Origin: Sabellastarte sp. h YS-2021
Taxonomy: Eukaryota > Annelida > Polychaeta > Sabellida > Sabellidae
DNA length: 64,000 nucleotides
Reading direction: 5' to 3'
Assembly: GCA_964017235.1 (NCBI GenBank)
Contig: OZ024929.1
Span: forward strand, 60,297,603-60,361,602
Under the pieces are notes generated by a model. The model was not told the DNA's origin and did not search any database. It worked only from the letters and a program-made list of their open reading frames with translations. This document shows, piece by piece, positions 22,069 to 32,539 of this stretch (position 1 is its first letter; each line of letters opens with the position of its first letter). Position numbers and translations under genes: made by a program.

Positions 22069-24103
22069 ATGTCTTCTCCCAGCCAACGTAGGGGAAGTTG
22101 TGGCCATATGATGGCAGGTTTTGATTTACACAGCGTGTGTGCACGCTGTCGAGATAAGAAGGGACAGGATCCCTGTGTAGAGAAACCTGGAGCGGATGGT
22201 ACTATTTGTAAAGCTCTTACACCTGAACAGTTGTCACAACTCTCCACGCCTTCATACAAGAACAAAAAGGAGAAACGTGAGTTAAAGTCTTCAACTCCAG
22301 CTAAGAATCCTACATCTGATGCCACTCTCAGTCCCACCCTTGTGGACCCGGCCCTAGTGTCGGTAGTGAGTGTTGTGGATGGCAAGAGCACCTCAGGGTT
22401 GCCTGGTTTGAGTGATCAGCCAGCAGAAAAAAGGCAGAAGAAAGAAGGAAAGAAGGTCTCAAGTTCTAAACCGGTCAAACCGGACAAGTCTGTCAAGTTG
22501 GTTAAATCCTCTCACCGACCATCATCATCAGACTCTACCGACCAAAAGCTAGAAGTGATGGAACAGAATTGGTCGGACCGGTTCAACCGTTTGGAAGCCC
22601 TGTTGTTGGCCAAGTCTCTGGACCGGGAGCCTACCTTCAGTACTGTCAAGGTCACACCGACCCATGCTCCACCGGCCACTGCTATCAGAGCTGAGCCCTT
22701 CTTGAAGCCTTCCGACCAACCTTCCTCTGCCCAGCCTTCTCAGAGGCTGGCATCCACTGTGTCACTGGCCACCGACCCTGCTGAAACTACCACTGCTGCT
22801 AAGGCCGACTCTGATTCATCTCAGCCCTCTCACCGACCAGGAACTTTCGGTGCAACCGGCCAGCCCTCTACTTAGAGACATTTTATAGCTGCTTTTGACA
22901 CCACTAAGAAGGATACATCTTCTAGTGATTCAGACTCTGAAAGCTGTTCTTCTGACCGGCCTCCAGTTGACTTATACCCAGAAGAGGGTGAACTATCCGA
23001 CGACCAGGAGGTCTCTCTCACCGACCCGGACCAGTCCCTCTCAGAGGAACAATCATATAGAGAGACAATGAGGGGGATTCGGTCCTACATGGGATGGACC
23101 CACATTCCAGATATGGACTCAGGGACAAAGACGTCAGATGACAACCTTTTTGCTGGGCCTTAAGCTGCAAACCCCTGGCAAGGTCTCTGTTAACCTCCCC
23201 ACGGACGAGTGGTTCTGTAACAAACTCAGTAAGCTTAATCTCACTCTGGTCCAAGGTTACCCTTCTCGTACCGCAGAAGCTGGAACTCTTCAACGGGATC
23301 AGTTTGTCCGACTGGCCAAGTCCCAGAATAAATGGTACGGCTTACACTCAGAGGCTAAGAAGGACTCCAGTAGTACTGTTAAATCTTGGGGCACTAGTTC
23401 TTCACGTATCAACAGCACATATCTGAGAATAGCTCGACAAGCCGGTATTGCTTCCAACCCGCCATTGTCCAGGCCCATTTCCCAAGAAAATTTACGCAAG
23501 TGGGAGAGATCTGCCAGGGAGTCATCCATCATATGCAACCAAGCAGCCGGGTTCAATCGCTGCCTTCGCAAGGTTCAGCAGAACATGCAAGGTCAACTTA
23601 AAGCTATCCGGACAGAATCTAAGGGCAAGACAGCAAGCCGGGTCTCTTCAGCAGCAGGTGAATTGCAGTTTCTGCTTGACTTTAATGCCAGTGTTTGTCA
23701 GGCCATGGCCAAGGCAATGGAACATTTAACGGACTTTGTCTTTGTAAATATGGCAAACACCACTCTGTTTTGAAGGGATTCTTACTTAGCATATCTCAAG
23801 GCAGGGGTGAATGCGGATACTCTCAACGCTCTCAGAGCAGCTCCACTGGAATTGGATACCTTATTCCCAGATTCTATCATCAAACAAGCCGAGGAGGACA
23901 TAGCTGCCTTTGACAGAAATCGCTCTGGGTCGGTTTATAAAAAGGGCAGGTACCACCCATATGAGAGACAGGACCGAAAATCTGACTCTAAAAAGCAAGA
24001 CAGACCAGCTTGGAAAAACATCTCGTCCCACAGCCAGAGACGTGGTAAAGGCAAGCACCAGTATTCCTCCCGACCAGCCAAGGGCCAGCAGCCTTATAGA
24101 TGA
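22069..24103 (+). pseudogene. DIRS gag protein with three lesions (copy 2)
   Basis: ATG at 22069 begins MSSPSQRRGSCGHMMAGFD, followed by a Cys-rich N-terminal motif (CARCRDK, DPC, ICKALTPEQLSQL) and a Ser/Thr/Pro-rich linker. The frame meets TAG at 22873 but continues in the same frame to about 23155 (YRETMRGIRSYMGW). There one frameshift moves it to the 23138 frame (KVSVNLPTDEWFCNKL, GYPSRTAEAGTLQRDQF, NQAAGFNRCLRKV). A TGA at 23771-23773 replaces an expected arginine codon before DSYLAYLKAG. The tail (GRYHPYERQDRKSD...SHSQRRGKG) is basic and ends at 24103. This is the structural, RNA-binding protein of the retrotransposon particle. The order is the same in copies 5 and 6. Confidence 0.8.
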
Positions 24104-24175
24104 CAATTACTGTGTAACAAATTTACCGGCAAGGCTGCTGGCCGGGAGCATTCTCCCAACAGAGACAATAGACAC

Positions 24176-24430
24176 TTGTTTACCTTTGAATGTAAAACCT
24201 CATGTTGTTCTTCATGTTCATACTGCACCCGGGCATTCCCAAAAGAAAGGAGTAAGTCCCGGGTCAGCAGATTGTCACTTCAGAGATTACAAATTAAAAT
24301 ATGTGAAAGGTGTTTCTTGTGTCACTCAATTGTGTTGTGTCCAAACTGTAGAAAATGTCAAAAATGCTGCCCCAAATCTACCTGTAGGGGCCAGACTTCA
24401 GAACTTTTGGCAAACTTGGCTCGACCTGGG
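24176..24430 (+). CDS. Cysteine-rich module overlapping the RT N-terminus (copy 2)
   Basis: In the frame two ahead of RT: CCSSCSYC, a basic spacer, then KICERCFLCHSIVLCPNCRK, CQKCC and STCRG. The pairs CxxC-CxxC-CxxC-CxxCC suggest two or more zinc sites. The same spacing occurs in copies 5 (47.9-48.1 kb) and 6 (55.04-55.26 kb), always in this frame relative to RT, although the RT frame is also conserved over the same bases (VKGVSCV ... PVGARL..FW..W). The frame stays open to 24607, and after one stop from 24668 to 25630. It leads in frame to the YR, so this may be the N-terminal zinc module of an overprinted Cys-YR protein. I know no named domain for it. Confidence 0.55.
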
Positions 24431-26300
24431 TGCCGGTCCGAAAATAGTTCAAATCCTGAGAGAGGGTTACACCCTCTCCTTTCGGATCCGGCCAAACCTC
24501 ACAAGGTCTCCAACAGTCATAAGCTGCTATGTCAATCCCCACAAGAACAGCTACCTGATGGAGGCATTACATCAGCTTATAGACAAAAATGCTGTAGAAC
24601 TGGTTGACAACCAGACCTCCCTAGGGTTTTTCAACCGGCTGTTTTTGGTACCCAAACCCAACAACAAGTGGAGACCTATACTGGACCTAAGCAAAATAAA
24701 TCAGTTCCTCAAAGTGGAGAAATTCAAAATGGAGACACCGGAAACCATCAGAACATCCCTCCAACAAGGAGAGTGGGTCACCTCTATAGACTTCAAGGAT
24801 GCCTACTTTCACATTCCAATACAGGAACAATCCAGGAAATATCTAAGATTTCATGTCCGAGGCCGGACATACCCATTCAAGGCACTTCCTTTTGGTCTGT
24901 CCACAGCGCCCTTGGAGTTCACTGTAATAGTAAAGAAGGTGAAACTGATGGCCATACACAAGGGTATAAGAATCCACCAGTACCTAGACGACTGGTTGGT
25001 ACGGGCCACTTCCCACCAAGATTGTCTCCAACATACTCGAACACTGGTCAAGATGTGCCAAGACCTAGGCTGGATGGTAAATGTAGAAAAATCAGAACTA
25101 GAACCCAAGCAAGTCTTCGACTTTGTAGGTTACCAGTTCGACCTCCGGTCCGGCAGGGTCCGACCCACACCGGACCGTTGGCAAAGTCTTCAAGAGAAAA
25201 TTCAGAGACTGCTAGTGCTACCGGTCTGTCCGGTCCGGCAGCTCATGTCCTTGATAGGTTTGTTAACAGCCACAGAAAAACAAGTTCACCTAGGCCGACT
25301 GCTCATGAGACCCATACAGTGGCACCTCAAAAACAACTGGAGGATACCGGAATCCTTAGAGAAGGTCATCCCAATACCCAAGTCTCTGCACCCACATTTA
25401 CAATGGTGGCTGATGGAAGACAATGTACTCCAAGGTCAACCATTACACCCAATAAAACATGCTCTGCAAATCTTTACAGACGCATCAAAAGAAGGGTGGG
25501 GCGCTCACTTAGACGAGCATATTGCAAGAGGGGTAAGGTCATTACTGGAAAGCAAGCTGCATATAAATTTTCTGGAACTGAAAGCAGTGTTTCTGGCGCT
25601 AAAAGAGTTCCAATACCTTTGCTCAGGTAAGATTGTCCTGGTAGCAATGCACAACACAACGGTAGTGGCTTATATAAACAAGGAAGGAGGCATGAGATCA
25701 GGCCCACTTTGTGCCCTATTGTGGAGAATCTTGACTTGGTGTTCCAAGAAGCAAGTGACTCTCAAGGCCCGACACATCCCAGGTCGCCTAAATGTAGTAG
25801 CCGACAAACTATCCAGACTGGGTCAGACCATACAAACAGAGTGGTCTCTCCTTCCAGGAGTTTTCCAAATCTTATGCAGCAAGTGGCACCGACCTCAAAT
25901 AGACCTATTTTCCACGAGGTTCAACAACAAGTTGCCTCAATTTGTGTCACGGGTTCCGGACCCCCAGGCGATAGCAGTAGACGCTCTCAGCCTACCATGG
26001 GAGCATCTGGACGCGTACGCCGACCGCCATATTGGGCAAAGTGGTGGAGAAGTTACAGAGCTCCCCATACAAGATAATCATCCTGATTGCTCAGGGGTGG
26101 CCCAACATGCCTTGGTTTTGGGACCTAGTGACCATGTCCAGTCAGGTTCCCCTCAGTCTGCCCAACTTGCCCAACCTGCTGACACAGCCCTTCAATCAGA
26201 TCCCTCACAGAAATCTGACGAATCTGAACCTCCATGCATGGCTCCTAGAGCCACATCAATCAAGGAGCAGGGCTTCTCTCAAGCAGTGGCAGTAAGAATT
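24300..26300 (+). pseudogene. DIRS RT-RNase H-methyltransferase-like polyprotein (copy 2)
   Basis: The best preserved RT: one frame from 23910 to 26369. The N-terminal PVGARLQNFWQTW and REGYTLSF blocks are typical of YR retroelements. RT: FFNRLFLVPKPNNKWRPILD, TSIDFKDAYFHIPI, LPFGLSTAPLEF, YLDD (24981-24992), FVGYQFDL, LMSLIGLLTATEK. RNase H: FTDASKEGWGAH, LELKAVFLAL, MHNTTVVAYINK (Asp to His at the third acidic site), ADKLSR. The Dam-like block starts DLFSTRFNNKLPQFVS. An indel near 26020 in the AYAFPP motif then shifts it, and IILIAQGWPNMPWFWDLV is read one frame on (26032-26295). The RNase H lesion and this indel argue against activity. Confidence 0.85.
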
Positions 26301-26490
26301 GAGGCTCCTCAGCGAGGTTCAACCAGATCAGTCTATGAGGCAAAGTGGGCCGTTTTTACAAAGTGGTGAATCACTAAACAGGTGGACTTCAGGTCTCCCC
26401 CTGTAAAGTCAGTTGCTGACTTCCTACTATGGCCTGGGCTGACTCAGAGCTCTACCATTTGGGTCCTGTAGTGGCTGCACAACAGATCCA
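26225..26490 (+). pseudogene. Tyrosine recombinase remnant, catalytic core deleted (copy 2)
   Basis: The N-terminal part IKEQGFSQAVAVRIEAPQRG and VYEAKWAVFTKW is followed by TGA at 26367-26369. After VKSVADFLL the sequence jumps at about 26430 straight to the extreme C-terminus (AWADSELYHLGPVVAAQQIH). About 800 bases containing R, HxxR and Y are missing compared with copy 5. The copy depends on another recombinase in trans, if it ever moved in this form. Confidence 0.85.
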
Positions 26491-26547
26491 CAAATAACCC
26501 AGGACCTACAGGAGATCTGTAAATATGTAAATAGTGTACATATATTT

Positions 26548-26555
26548 AAGAACCA

Positions 26556-26591
<36 letters not shown>
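26548..26591 (+). repeat. AATAAA followed by ~33-base A run
   Basis: CCAATAAAAAAAA... in the 3' region after YR. It looks like a polyadenylation signal merged with an A tract. The other copies have only short A stretches at this spot, so it is probably a local expansion. Confidence 0.6.
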
Positions 26592-26594
<3 letters not shown>

Positions 26595-26687
26595 GTGTTG
26601 TGCTTCCTTTGGGAGGTTTATTCCTATTTCTTATGGGACTGAACTCACTCCTCTCTTCCCCTACCTCAGAGCAGGTCTGTAAAAAAA

Positions 26688-26707
26688 GGGGGGGGGGGGG
26701 GGGGGGG
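26688..26707 (+). repeat. Poly-G tract after YR (copy 2)
   Basis: About 20 G after AAAAAAA, preceded by the block CTCTTCCCCTACCTCAGAGC and AGGTCTGTAAAA that is conserved in copies 3, 4 and 7. Confidence 0.9.
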
Positions 26708-26877
26708 AGCATAAGTTGGTTTGGACCAATGGGCCGGCCCCTATTAACCGACTAGGGCCTTAAGGGTTTCTGACTACAAGATCAACCCGGGCCTGAAAGA
26801 AAATCAGTTGTTAGTTTGTTTATGAGCTCACCTAAGTCCCTAGTAACTTACCCGCCGACCAAGTGGTAGTTATTCAG

Positions 26878-26972
26878 CTATTGTCCATTGGATAGGATGT
26901 ATTAACGCAATAAAATTGCAAATTTAATAAGTAAATTAAATTTTTATAAGTTAATACCCTATCCAATGGACA
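26878..26972 (+). repeat. ICR, DIRS copy 2
   Basis: CTATTGTCCATTGGATAGGA, TGTATTAACGCAATAAAATT, GCAAATTTAATAAGTAAATT, AAATTTTTATAAGTTAATAC, CCTATCCAATGGAC. Its reverse complement is the right terminus fused to the left terminus of this family. Confidence 0.95.
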
Positions 26973-27032
26973 CACAAGACCCTCCCACCGACCCCGCTAT
27001 CAACTTACTAGGGGCCTAATAGGTTTAGACAA

Positions 27033-27243
27033 CGAAAAAGATGCTATGACGTCACGCTGTCTAGACAGGAAGGAAGTACGACACGCCATCTGGCGAGTGC
27101 ACAGTACTGGGCCGGCCTAGCCGGTAGATACACAGGACATCTTTTTCTGACGTTTGGCGGGCCGGTCCGCACCAACCGGATAAACTATTGTCCATTGGAT
27201 AGGGTATTAACTTATAAAAATTTAATTTACTTATTAAATTTGC
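27033..27243 (-). repeat. Right ITR, DIRS copy 2
   Basis: Reverse complement of 17621-17825, including CTGTCTAGACAGGAAGGAAG and CTTTTTCTGACGTTTGGCGG. It ends GTCCATTGGATAGGGTATTA ... TTACTTATTAAATTTGC. Confidence 0.95.
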
Positions 27244-27254
27244 AAATTTCCAGG

Positions 27255-27690
27255 AAAAAATTTCTGTTTCAAAAATTCCCCCCCCCCCCCAAAAAAAAAA
27301 AAAAAAAACAAAAAAAAAAACAAATGTAAGTAAAATTAGGATGTAGCTTTCAAAATATATGCCATATTTATTCCATTTAGGAAGTTATTTTTGGCTTTGT
27401 GTGTTTCTTTTGATAATTATGTTTAGCACTAGGTTTGTCTATTTGTTAGTTTGATGACTGGCATTTATTTCTGTCTGTTTGTTGGGTGGATGAATTATGT
27501 TGGCCATGGGGTTTGGCTGTTTGTTGGTTGCATGACTTCTGTCGGGCATTGGGTTTGTCTGTTTGTTGGGTGGGTGAATTATGTTGGCCATGGGGTTTGT
27601 CTGTTTGTTGGTTGCGTGACTTCAGGTCGGGCATTGGGTTTGTCTGTTTGTTGGGTGGGTGAATTATGTTTGGTAATGTTTGTGTTATTT
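27255..27690. repeat. Poly-C/poly-A tract and ~85-bp G/T-rich minisatellite
   Basis: 27280-27320 is C12 followed by A-rich sequence. From 27430 three ~85-bp units carry TGAATTATGTTGGCCATGGG and GTTTGTCTGTTTGTTGGGTG, with TGAATTATGTT at about 27490, 27575 and 27660. They lie downstream of the transposase, mirroring the CA-rich repeats downstream of the MADF gene at 10.8 kb. Confidence 0.7.
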
Positions 27691-27787
27691 TGAACAAGCA
27701 TAGCTGATTAATTGTTTTTGGAATATTTGGTAGTCCTGAAAAGGACTGGTTATTAGTCCTGAAAAGGACTGGTTACTGCAGCAGGAG

Positions 27788-29095
27788 TTATATTCTGCCA
27801 TCTTGCCAGGCCACTGCTCCCTCATTATTGAAGTAGTCCTTGAGGTAATCCCTCTGTCTTTTGGCTTCTCTGGCAGGGTTTCTGTCTGGACCACCACCAG
27901 CAGCACCACCAATCAGTCGACAATCACCAGGCACATCATCATCTTCATCATCTCCAGGCTCTTGACCACCATGTTGACCTTGATACTGGCTTCTCAGTAT
28001 GTTGTGCAGAACCACACAGGTCATGACCACATCCCTGGCTGTTTCTGGGGGTAATTCAATAGTAGTCAACATCACTCTGAATCTTGAGACCAGGATGCCA
28101 AAAGCATTCTCAACAACTCTCCTGGCCCTTGATATTCTGTAGTTAGCAATCCTTTCCTCTCTGGTTAACATCCTTCTACCATAGGGTTTCATCAGCCAGG
28201 TCTTCAGGGCTAAGGCATCATCTGCCAGAATGAAGTAGGGGACATCTCTACCACCCTGTGTTATAGGAGCTGGGTCAGGGAAGCCTATCCTGCCATCCTC
28301 AATCCTCCTCTTCAGCTGACAGGCATTAAATATCTGGGCATCTGAGCAAGATCCAGCTGTACCAGCATCCACCCATCTGAATTTGTAGTGCCCATCTACC
28401 AAGGCCAACATTACTATGGAAAAGAACCCCTTGTAGTTGTGGTACAGGGCTCCAGAGTTCTTGGGTTTCTTCAGGGCCACATGCTTGCCATCAAGGGCAC
28501 CCAGGGCATGTGGAACATTTCACCTGATCCTGAATTCCCTTTCCAGGTCTTTCCACTCATCTGGAGTAGTAGGACATCTGAGGTACTCTGGTAAACTCAT
28601 CCTGGATGGCCCTGCAGACCTCTGGTAGAAACTTGGAAATGGTGGATCTGCCAACCCTGAAGTGACAGAATAATGATGTGTATGACTCTCCAGTGGCCAG
28701 ATATCTGATGGTGAGGGCTAACTTTTCCCCAACACTGATTGGAGCTCTGTAGTTGGTGGCGTGCCTGGCTAGACGTGGTTCCAGTCTGGTCTTTATCATT
28801 TCAAAGAATTCAGGGGTCATCCTCATGTAGTTGGTGAATCCTGGAATGTCTGTGGCATACAGTTCAGCCATAATGTTGTGGTAGGCCCCCTCTCCTCTCT
28901 CTGTAGTAGCCATGGCCTGACCCACATGTTGTGCCTTCTTCTAGGTCTCTGTATGGCTGGTGGTGGTGGAGGTGCTGTTTGTGGTGGTTGCTGTGGTCTA
29001 CGTAGAAATAGCAAATACATCATTATTTGTAACTGAATAAAAACTAAAAAAGCCCTAAGTTGTTGCTGAAGTTGTCTTCCATTAAAAGGTGGCAT
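27788..29095 (-). pseudogene. PIF/Harbinger transposase (HARBI1-like), broken
   Basis: On the - strand. Start ATG at 29095 (MPPFNGRQLQQQ), Pro-rich, then RRRHNMWVRPWLLQRE. A frameshift at a G-run near 28887 leads to the next frame (AYHNIMAELYATD, MTPEFFEMIKTRL, and a helix-turn-helix, SLFCHFRVGRSTISKFL). A second shift near 28570-28600 and TGA at 28520-28522 precede the DDE_Tnp_4 nuclease. In the nuclease: first Asp in LDGKHVAL, second in the [16 protein letters not shown] block, Glu in [11 protein letters not shown]. The C-terminus is acidic and then basic. Three lesions make it a pseudogene. Such enzymes cut and paste the element at TWA sites together with a Myb/MADF partner, here probably the gene at 9.2-10.4 kb. 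Confidence 0.85.
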
Positions 29096-29159
29096 CCTGC
29101 TGTGTTGCTATAAAAGTAATGATAATTAGATTGCGGAATTTATATATATATATACCCAG

Positions 29160-29490
29160 AAAATCCAACTTTTTGGCAAAACAAGAATCGGCGATCGTGG
29201 TCTGGGGAAGACTGAGGAGGCCTGAGGACACCTGAGGTCGCCGGGGCTTAGTCCCAGGAGGCCTGAGGCATCCTGGGACCCAGTCGGTATGTGTACGACA
29301 GGATCGTGGTGGAAACCGACCAGAAAACTGGCTTAATCGGTTCTTAGTCCCAGACCAGTCGGGGACTGTCTGGGGCCTCCTCAGGCTTCCTGAGGCTGAT
29401 CAGTATTCCCGCCCATTTCACCATTTTCTTCACCGACTGTCCACGATTAAGGGTCGCCGACAGGATCGGGCCTTAGTCCTTTGGTGGAAC
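29160..29490. repeat. PIF/Harbinger terminal region, second end
   Basis: Upstream of the transposase. Contains GAGGAGGCCTGAGGACACCT, CTTAGTCCCAGGAGGCCTGA, CTTAGTCCCAGACCAGTC and CTCCTCAGGCTTCCTGAGGC, the same motif set as 4797-5305. A likely outer boundary is GACAGGATCGGGCC followed by TTA near 29485. From here to about 29880 nothing is recognised. Confidence 0.55.
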
Positions 29491-29879
29491 AGGGGCATTA
29501 GATAGCCACATGTACTTGTAACCATAAACTGTCATGTCTGTGTGGGTTTGACTGGCACAAGTAACAATACTGAGGTCCTGTCCCATATGACCATGCTAAT
29601 AAATTGGACGTAGAACACCAACTTTGATCTTTGAAGTTTTAATTAGATTCTGATGCATAAAGTTCTATGCTTATCTACTTTAGACTGCTTTAGCTGGGTT
29701 CTGCAGAGTTTTTTTATATAGACATACACGAACAGATTGTGTCTAGATTACCACCCAAGACACTTCAGGCATGTGTTCATCTGTTATATCATTGGATTTC
29801 AACAGTAATGGTTCGACATTTGGCATTGTCTTACATTTGTAAAATTATCGGGTATATTATACAGTGCAGCTAAGATGAT

Positions 29880-31195
29880 AAGATGTATGTTAATTAAGCG
29901 GCCCGTCAGGGACGCTTATTTGTTTTCACCGAAGTTCGACTGATCACCGCCGCCGCCGCCAGATTATGGTCTCCCTTGAATAACTTCTTAGCCTTTCAAA
30001 TTTTTCTTTCCTTCTTATCTTTCTTTAAAACTATATGGGCTGGAAAAATTTTTGAGATACTTTGCGCAGACCTTAAGCTTTACTTAAGATAACCTTAAGC
30101 ATAAGTCCAAAACACCTCGTCATCGCATTTCGGAAAAAAACACACACACCTGTGCTATAAAATTTATCAGGTACATTCTAGACCAAATTTCCAAGGTTGG
30201 AAAGGATTTTCTCATCAATCGGACCATAGATGCCTGAATGGGAGGCATTTTATTTTCGTAAATTTTTTTAAAATGGGTACTTGGTCTGTATATCAAAAAC
30301 GGTCAGGATTTCGGCGTTTTGTTGGAATAACTTATTCAGCTACTTTTTGATAATCTTTCACATGCCAAAGTTTTAGCCCAGTATCTGCAATTTTAAGGTT
30401 ACCTTAATGTCAAAAAACGGGGGTTTAGCCCTCCAGTTCACTTAGTTTTTCACTTTTTTCAACCAAACTTGGCACATATATTAAGATTTGCCAAAGGAAT
30501 ATTCTGACTTTATGGTGACCTTAAACTCAAAATGTTAATGGACATATGGCTCCTTTCTTTTTCCATTTTTTATTTCGAAATTATCACTGGTATTAAACTA
30601 GATAAAAATAATACTTATGGTCACCTTAAACTCTCAGTATGAATGGAGTTGTAGCCACCTTAAAGTGAAATAAGGGGGTTTTCAGCCTCCAAGTATCTTA
30701 TTGTTCGACTGACCTCAGTTAAACTTTGCACACTTATAAAGGATGGCAAACCAAACGGTTATCCTGACTTTAAGGTGACCTTAAACTGTTAATATAATTT
30801 TGGCCCCCCCCTAAAGTCATAACATTTGAATAAAGCCATCTGGCTCCTTTCTTTTTCCATATCTAACATATATTGATATTGAAGGGACATTCTCATATTA
30901 TGGTCACCTTAAAGTCGCAATATGAATGAAGTTATGGTCACCTTAAAGTGAAAAAGGAAGTTTCAGCCTCCAGCTATCTTATTGTTCAACTGACCTGAGC
31001 TAAACTTTATGCACTTATAAAGGATGAGAAAAGGGACATTCTTATTTTATGGTCACCTTAAAGTCCCCATATGAATGAAGTTATGGCCATCTTGCACCGA
31101 AATTATGGAGTTTTTAATCTCCAGCTGTTGTATTGTTCAGCTGACCTCACTTTAATTTTGCGCACTCATTAAAGATGAAAATAGGGACAAGTAAC
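29880..31195. repeat. Decayed dispersed repeat with TAAGGTGACCTTAAACT motifs
   Basis: GCGGCCCGTCAGGGACGCTT and a CGCCGCCGCCGCC stretch at 29940, then repeated blocks with GGTCACCTTAAA / AAGGTGACCTTAAACT near 30485-30545, 30620, 30780, 30905 and 31050, and CCTCCAGCTATCTTATTGTT. The same motifs occur at 45080-45640 and 63240-64000, where a hairpin start is present. Probably a non-autonomous element without coding capacity. Confidence 0.55.
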
Positions 31196-31634
31196 ATACA
31201 CAATGCAATAAAGTTCACAGTTTCTATTGCTTATGATGCATATGTTGACATCTTTTATGGGTAACTTCTTTTTCATCAGGGCCGCTTCGTTTTTGTCAGC
31301 AAAAACATTCTTCTAGTTGTATTTTGCTCATTATACTTTCATGTTCCCTGTTACTATAAAACCATAGCCACATTTCAAAATCCATACTCAATGTTTATGT
31401 GTATGTATATAGTGTGTGGGAGGTTGGCAGTCATTAAGGGTGCCAATTTGTCTTTATTTTTAAAGCCACATAAAATCCTGATAAACTATTGATTAACCTT
31501 TGCTTTTACAGCTTTTTGTTACTTCAACTCTAATTTTCGGCATCTTTTTTTTTAATTAGAGTGGTTTTTGCAACTGTTATTTGTGGTGAGGTTTCAGTTG
31601 TGTTTTCTGCTGACATTTAGTCACTTTTCTGCAG

Positions 31635-31814
31635 GTGTTTGCCCTTCCTAAAGATGAACAAGAAGAAAAGGCTTTAATCTACTCCATGATGTTTCTAGTG
31701 ATTGCTGTGTGTGCTGGCCTGGCCATGTTCTTCCAGGCTTACATGTTTGGCATCTCTGGAGAGTGTCTCACCCTGAAAATACGGTCCAAGGCGTTTGATT
31801 CATTGTTACGGCAG
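31635..31814 (+). CDS. ABCB-type ABC transporter, exon A (second transmembrane domain)
   Basis: A 180-base exon, exactly 60 codons, from VFALPKDEQEEKALIY to AFDSLLRQ. It is preceded by a pyrimidine-rich tract and CTGCAG, and followed by GTAAGA. The hydrophobic run SMMFLVIAVCAGLAMFFQAY is a membrane helix, and GISGECLTLKIRSKAF is the start of the intracellular loop. It corresponds to the block before 'DVSWFDD' in the second half of vertebrate P-glycoproteins. The protein exports lipophilic compounds using ATP at the plasma membrane (family knowledge). Other exons except B lie outside the window. Phase 0 at both borders. The preceding bases (31196-31634) and 31815-32265 look like plain intron. 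Confidence 0.92.
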
Positions 31815-32265
31815 GTAAGAATTACTGCTGTCCTTTGATGTAATTGAGTAAAGGTCTCACAAACAATAAACGGTAGCAGTTGTAACCAGATAATTATTAC
31901 CCACCGTGCCCCGTATTTGACACATAGCGGGATATATTTTATTTGTATACAACAGCGCCTCCGTACCATGGATAACTAGCATCAACAACTTCCGGTTTTT
32001 CACCAATATCTTAGAAACTATGTTACCTACAAATATGTATTATATATCATTAGAAAGGTAATTTTACAGCCCTTCTACTCATGTGTGTTGCATAAAAATC
32101 CGTGCTGAAATAAAGGAACTATTGCAAGTTAAAGATTGAAGTTTTTATATTCACTGTTGCCTGTGCTTTTTGACAGCCTTTTCACATTTTCTCATTAAAT
32201 ATTCATGCTATTTAACCAATAAATTGTACAAAATGGTGGATAATAAAAAGTAAAACATCCCTCAT

Positions 32266-32354
32266 TGGACATACAGTATGTAGAAAAAATATATCACAGC
32301 ACGAGTATTATATTGTTAATCTTCATGAGTGATATATTTTTTCTGTATATGTCA
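32266..32354. repeat. Palindromic mini-element or hairpin
   Basis: GACATACAGTATGTAGAAAA ... ATATATCAC faces GTGATATATTTTTTCTGTAT ... ATGTC across a ~30-base loop. The arms match over roughly 25 bases. It may be a tiny MITE, or just the remnant of one. Confidence 0.5.
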
Positions 32355-32539
32355 TTCGGGAAGTTTTCCTATTTTACATTACAGTACATATACAAAGTTA
32401 TTGAATATACACATATTAACTTATTTTTTATCTGTTATTTTTGCCAGTTTACAACTTTGAGTTTTGGTAAATATGCGGAAAGAAAACTTTGATATGTTTC
32501 CTTATTATGGTGATAATTGTATTGTCAGACGAAACTTGG

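Larger units (their letters stand above)
17621..27243 (+). mobile_element. DIRS-type retrotransposon copy 2 (family 2) with nested insertion
   Basis: 9.6 kb, or about 5.5 kb without the satellite element nested at 17856-21970. ITRs lie at 17621 and 27033-27243, the ICR at 26878-26972. gag, Cys-rich frame and RT-RNase H are well preserved. The YR is reduced to its two ends. It lies directly against the right end of copy 1. Confidence 0.9.

Noticed and set aside
26548..26591. A33 run as a retrogene or LINE insertion tail
   Set aside because: No 5' boundary or target duplication, and the DIRS 3' region continues on both sides in the usual order.
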